Shown here piece after piece: positions 60,694-64,000 of a stretch of 64,000 nt of DNA (the first letter of the stretch is position 1; each line of letters starts with the position of its first letter). Made by a program: the position numbers and the translations under genes. The notes beneath the pieces are model-generated. The model did not search any database and was not told the DNA's origin. It was given only the letters and a program-made list of their open reading frames with translations. Source of the stretch: Bradyrhizobium sp. SRL28 (GTDB lineage: Bacteria; Pseudomonadota; Alphaproteobacteria; Rhizobiales; Xanthobacteraceae); NCBI RefSeq assembly GCF_018596315.1, contig NZ_JAHEAG010000032.1, forward strand, positions 1-64,000, written 5' to 3'.

Positions 60694-62892
60694 TCACTGC
60701 GAGCCCGTCGGAGGTGCGGCATTCACCTCCTGCGTAATGAAACGCTGGCCGGCCTTCGACGCCACTGTCGCGTCACTGTCAAACCGCTTGCGGTAGACCG
60801 CCAGATTCTCGATCACCCGCTGGACATAGTTCCGCGTTTCCGAAAACGGAATGCGCTCGACCCAGTCGACCGCATCGACCTTGGGGTCACGCGGATCGCC
60901 ACGGGCCTTGACCCAATCCCGCACCCGGCCCCGGCCGGCATTGTAGCCGGCGAAGGTCATGATGTGATTGCCCTTGTATTCGCTCAGCAGCGCGCTCAGT
61001 TCGGCGGCGCCCATTTGCGTGTTGTAGACCGGGTCGGAAACCATACGGTCCCAGTCATAGCTGATGCCAAAGCGCTTGGCGGTATCGCGTCCCGCTTCCG
61101 GCGTCACCTGCATCAGGCCGACCGCATCCGCCACAGACTTGTCGCGCTGGTCGAACGCGCTCTCCGTGCGTGCCACCGAATAAATCATGCTGTGCTCGAT
61201 TTCGGGGGCGAGCTGGCGGTGCGGCGGAATCCCGATGGTGGGAAAGGCGTAATGGTCGAGCGGCAGTCCGCGGCCGAGCGAGGGCTTTCCGACCTGCAGC
61301 ATCGCGCGGGCGTCGTTGCGGCGGCCGGTGAGCTCGCCGAGCGCTTCGAGCAGAGCAACATCAGAGCTTTGTTCGCCGAGATCGGCGGCAAAATAGAGCA
61401 CGACATCGCGCTCGCCGATCTCGTAGAGCATGTCGGCGGCGCGCACGCGTTCATCCGTGGTCGAAGCATCGGCGGACGAGAGAACGGGCGAGGGCGCTCG
61501 TAGCTCGATCTGGTCACGGCCAAGCCTGGCGTGCGCCAGCTGCCCGTAATAGGCGGTCGGGTAGCGGGCAGCTGCTTCATAGCTCGCACGCGTCGCATCC
61601 GGCTGGCCAAGCGCTTCGGCCGCGCGTCCGCGCCAGTAGTGCGCCCGCGCCAGCACGGTCGGATTGACCTGTCCCTCATCTATGCGGGCGAAATGCCGGG
61701 CCGCAGTAGCGGGGTCGTCGAGGTAGCGCAGGGCGATCCAGCCGCACATGAAGTGGAAGTCGGACCGGTAATATTCATTGGCCGGCAGCGCGGCGGGGCG
61801 GATCACCTGATAGGCCGTCTGGAACTTGCCGTCATCGAGCAGCTTGCGGGCGAGCATGCGCCGCTCGCGCCACCATTGATCGGTGTCCTGCAGCGCCATG
61901 GTCTCGGGTGCCGCGGCCAGCATCAGGCTGGCCGCATCGTCAATGCGGTTTTGAGCGAGCATCCACTGGATGCGGCAAAGGGTGTAGCCGAGATCCTGCC
62001 GTGCCTCGGCTACGACATCGTCGAGCGCATCCTTTGCATTGTCCGCTTTTCCCCTGACCGCGGCACAGGCCTTCACGATCGCAAGCTCGTCGTCGCCGAG
62101 GCGTCGCGCGGCGCGCTTCGCGCCGGCGAGATCCTTGGCGCCGATGCGCCTGTCCATGCGCGCACGGTGGTCATCGCGATTGAGAAGGTCGCGGAACGTC
62201 TCGAGCACATCGGTCTCCAGGCGCTCCGACAATTCGTCGGATCGCCATGCGTCGCGTGCCAGCCTGGCCGCGCCGTCCCGGTCGCCCTCTGCGAGCAGCA
62301 CGCGCGCCAGCGCCAACTTGCCCTTGGCATAAGTGGGCCGATCGCCGGTGAAGCCGCGGACCGTTGCCGCATCGCTGCGCTGCTCCCACAGCCGCGCCTC
62401 TGCGCGCCGGCGCAGCAACGGCGCGCTCGGCCATTGTGGATTAGCGGCGATGAACGCCGCGTAGCGGCTGAAAGTCGCTGTCGTCGCGGGGTGGCGCAGG
62501 ATGTACCATTCGACGAGCTTTTGCGCCGCCGGATCCGCGATCCTGTTCCTTATGTCCGTCGCCTCTTCGGTCTTTGCCTTGCGTGCGAGATCGATGGCTT
62601 CTTTCACCAGCGCAAGATCGCCCGTCAGCGGAGCGATGGCCTCCTTGGGAGCAGGTGAAGCCTTCGACGGCTTCGCCTTGCGTTGTGCGGAAGCGTGTTT
62701 GGCGTGCCGATTTTTTCCGGGCGCAGCACTGCGATGGGGGCGGGCCTCCCTCACCGCGTGCGACTTCTTGGTCGCTTCGTGCGCCTTCTGGGTGTGTGGC
62801 TTATGGCTGGTCCGCGCGGTCGCATCCGTTGAGAAGAGGGCGAGCCCAGCTAGCGTGAAAAAACAAGACAGCGAGCGCAAGCACCGGTTCAT
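60694..62892 (-). CDS. Soluble lytic murein transglycosylase (Slt70-like)
   Basis: This periplasmic enzyme cleaves peptidoglycan to 1,6-anhydro products. The 732-residue protein has a signal peptide, a Lys/His/Ala-rich linker (about 25-90), a long superhelical TPR-like U region (about 90-520) and a C-terminal SLT domain with the catalytic Glu in VARTESAFD. AVGLMQVTPEAG and FAGYNAGRGRV follow. The ATG at 62892 has a run of G upstream and opens the signal peptide; a longer frame from 62919 adds nine residues. It is divergent from nothing recognisable on its left and is flanked by the truncated TctC copy on its right. Confidence 0.93.
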   Translation of the reverse strand: MNRCLRSLSCFFTLAGLALFSTDATARTSHKPHTQKAHEATKKSHAVREARPHRSAAPGKNRHAKHASAQRKAKPSKASPAPKEAIAPLTGDLALVKEAIDLARKAKTEEATDIRNRIADPAAQKLVEWYILRHPATTATFSRYAAFIAANPQWPSAPLLRRRAEARLWEQRSDAATVRGFTGDRPTYAKGKLALARVLLAEGDRDGAARLARDAWRSDELSERLETDVLETFRDLLNRDDHRARMDRRIGAKDLAGAKRAARRLGDDELAIVKACAAVRGKADNAKDALDDVVAEARQDLGYTLCRIQWMLAQNRIDDAASLMLAAAPETMALQDTDQWWRERRMLARKLLDDGKFQTAYQVIRPAALPANEYYRSDFHFMCGWIALRYLDDPATAARHFARIDEGQVNPTVLARAHYWRGRAAEALGQPDATRASYEAAARYPTAYYGQLAHARLGRDQIELRAPSPVLSSADASTTDERVRAADMLYEIGERDVVLYFAADLGEQSSDVALLEALGELTGRRNDARAMLQVGKPSLGRGLPLDHYAFPTIGIPPHRQLAPEIEHSMIYSVARTESAFDQRDKSVADAVGLMQVTPEAGRDTAKRFGISYDWDRMVSDPVYNTQMGAAELSALLSEYKGNHIMTFAGYNAGRGRVRDWVKARGDPRDPKVDAVDWVERIPFSETRNYVQRVIENLAVYRKRFDSDATVASKAGQRFITQEVNAAPPTGSQ

Positions 62893-63120
62893 TCCATGGC
62901 CCCCCCCTGCGAAACCCACGTCACAAACACTGTCAAAACCAAGAGATCGCGTGATGCGTGTGGCCTGAGCTGTTCGAAGGAGACCACAACTCCCGAGGTG
63001 TAACTGTCACATCTGCACAACAAACGCGCGCAAAATGAGGCGAATGGAGCCCGAAGAGTTCCAGCGTACGCGTGGAACCGCCTTCGACGGCGGATGAAGC
63101 GGGCCTCCCGGGCTTAGTGC
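62893..63120. other. Non-coding stretch upstream of slt
   Basis: 228 bp without a recognisable gene; it should hold the slt promoter on the minus strand. The next stretch is the truncated TctC copy. Confidence 0.4.
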
Positions 63121-63285
63121 CGCGCAGGTTGATGCGCTGAACGATCCGGCGGTGCGCAAGCAACTCGAAAACTTCGGCCTGCAGATGCCGCCAAAGGACA
63201 AGCTCGCGCCGGAAGCGTTCGGCGCCTGGCAGAAGGCCGAAATTGCAAAATGGTGGCCGATGATCAAGGCAGTCCAGCGCCCGGT
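63121..63285 (+). pseudogene. Truncated TctC gene copy (C-terminal end)
   Basis: The plus strand reads AQVDALNDPAVRKQLENFGL, then MPPKDKLAPEAFGAWQKAEI and AKWWPMIK, matching the last ~45 codons of the TctC gene at 59596-60564 almost exactly at protein level, with scattered synonymous changes. Upstream of 63121 the similarity stops and no start or signal peptide exists. It is a remnant of a second TctC gene, perhaps lost by deletion, flanking the slt gene. Confidence 0.85.
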
Positions 63286-63315
63286 GACGATTGGATTATC
63301 ACCGGACGCTGGTGA

Positions 63316-63340
63316 ACAAGGGCCGGGAGGCGGCCCTTGT
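63316..63340. terminator. Hairpin between TctC remnant and RTX gene
   Basis: A 9-bp perfect stem (ACAAGGGCC with GGCCCTTGT) and 7-nt loop lie between the two converging genes. A T-rich stretch follows on the plus strand, so it may end transcription of the lost TctC copy, or of the minus-strand gene. Confidence 0.6.
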
Positions 63341-63367
63341 CCGTGATTGTGTCTTGTTGTTTTCGGC

Positions 63368-64000
63368 TTAGCCGTACATGGCCATGTTGGCCATCGCCGC
63401 CGTTTCATTGTGGTGGCCGCCGTCGGTGCCGCCACCAGCCAGCACGCCGTCGTCCTCCAGGTCGAAGTGCGCGCCACCGAGTTCGCCGACCTTCTCGTAA
63501 GCGCCGTACACCGTCTGGGTAACGGCGATATCGCTTTGCTTCACCAGGTTGCCATAGACGGTGATGGTGCCGAGCAGATCCTCGTCATGGGCGCCGGCAT
63601 TGCCTTGCTGGCTGATGACGGTGATCACGCTGTAGTCATTCTTGCCGTCACCATTGCTGTCTTTGTGCTGGATCGATTTGACCTCGGCGGTATGCGCCGA
63701 GATTTCAATCTTGTCGCCCTGGGCGCGATTGAAGTCCCGGATCACGTCGTTACCCATGCCGTCCACCCAGTGGTCGTGAGTGGCGTTGTTCTCGCCGGTG
63801 ACGCCGACCCAGTCGATGGTGCCGTCAGCATTGACATGCTTGGCGACAATCTCGTCCTTGGCGTTCACCATCATTTCGAACCGGAAAGTGTCGGCGCCTG
63901 CGCCGCCGGTGATGGTATCGTTGACCGCCTTGAACGCAGCGGTTTCAGCACCGAAGATCTGCGTCGTGCCGTCCTGGGCCGCGACCATCTCGCCCGCATC
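63368..64000 (-). CDS. RTX-type calcium-binding protein, C-terminal part (runs off edge)
   Basis: The last 211 codons of a minus-strand gene are visible; the start lies beyond 64000. The visible part has the RTX-like ITGGAGADTFRFE motif followed by a region with DWVGVTGENNATHDHWVDGM and GDKIEISAHTAEV, as in C-terminal domains of type I secreted RTX proteins. It ends in NETAAMANMAMYG. This tail lacks the FT-x-E-x-x-GHH motif seen in the island's RTX proteins, so it may use another exporter. Function is unknown. Confidence 0.75.
   Translation of the reverse strand, partial: DAGEMVAAQDGTTQIFGAETAAFKAVNDTITGGAGADTFRFEMMVNAKDEIVAKHVNADGTIDWVGVTGENNATHDHWVDGMGNDVIRDFNRAQGDKIEISAHTAEVKSIQHKDSNGDGKNDYSVITVISQQGNAGAHDEDLLGTITVYGNLVKQSDIAVTQTVYGAYEKVGELGGAHFDLEDDGVLAGGGTDGGHHNETAAMANMAMYG

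Overview
The window looks like chromosomal DNA of an alphaproteobacterium of the Bradyrhizobium/Rhodopseudomonas group (family Nitrobacteraceae). This is inferred from high GC, frequent TTG/GTG starts, the block tpiA-secG-pyrG-kdsA-eno-ftsB-pdhA-pdhB-DUF5076-pdhC-lpd, the block ppiD-trpD-trpC-moaC, a perfect FixK/FNR-type box, and several families of rhizobial-type intergenic palindromes. No species name can be read from the sequence alone.

Layout. 0-13.5 kb is mostly core: a DegP-type protease, a small conserved ORF, a GGDEF-EAL protein, an amidase plus MFS transporter divergent from a CGNR zinc-finger regulator, a small secreted protein, then moaC, trpC, trpD and the periplasmic foldase ppiD on the minus strand. 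13.5-36.1 kb is an accessory island between ppiD and tpiA. It starts with a decayed tyrosine recombinase and a DUF2285 fragment. Next come a PIG-V-like mannosyltransferase, a membrane-embedded spermidine-synthase-like protein, and a NarL-type response regulator with its histidine kinase. It ends with a type I secretion locus: a 2749-residue animal-haem-peroxidase/RTX protein, a PrtD-type ABC exporter, a second RTX protein with an N-terminal lipobox-like segment and polyglycine stretch, and an HlyD/PrtE adaptor. No TolC-type outer-membrane gene is present.

36.1-60.6 kb returns to core metabolism. It holds tpiA, a GNAT fusion with an XRE-cupin regulator, secG, pyrG, NIPSNAP, kdsA, an MFS carrier, a putative FixK-controlled membrane protein/HlyD pair, a CbbY-like phosphatase, queF, a cytochrome c/Vgb-like pair, eno, an MDR oxidoreductase, an FMN reductase, ftsB, the pyruvate dehydrogenase operon, a threonine-synthase-like enzyme and a TctC binding protein. 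60.7-64 kb holds a soluble lytic transglycosylase, a truncated copy of the TctC gene, and the C-terminal part of another RTX-type protein running off the right edge.

The most interesting unit is the peroxidase/T1SS island. The two RTX proteins end in a similar short motif (FT-[VI]-E-x-x-GHH), which suggests one exporter handles both. The intergenic DNA before the peroxidase gene carries four GGACCTT boxes at an exact 24-bp period, a candidate control site for the adjacent two-component system. A perfect hairpin after the peroxidase gene could set the ratio of cargo to exporter. The other noteworthy items are putative operators (CGNR, XRE-cupin, FixK box), gene remnants (integrase, a cyclic-nucleotide-binding C-terminus, TctC), and repeated palindromes clustered around the pdh genes.
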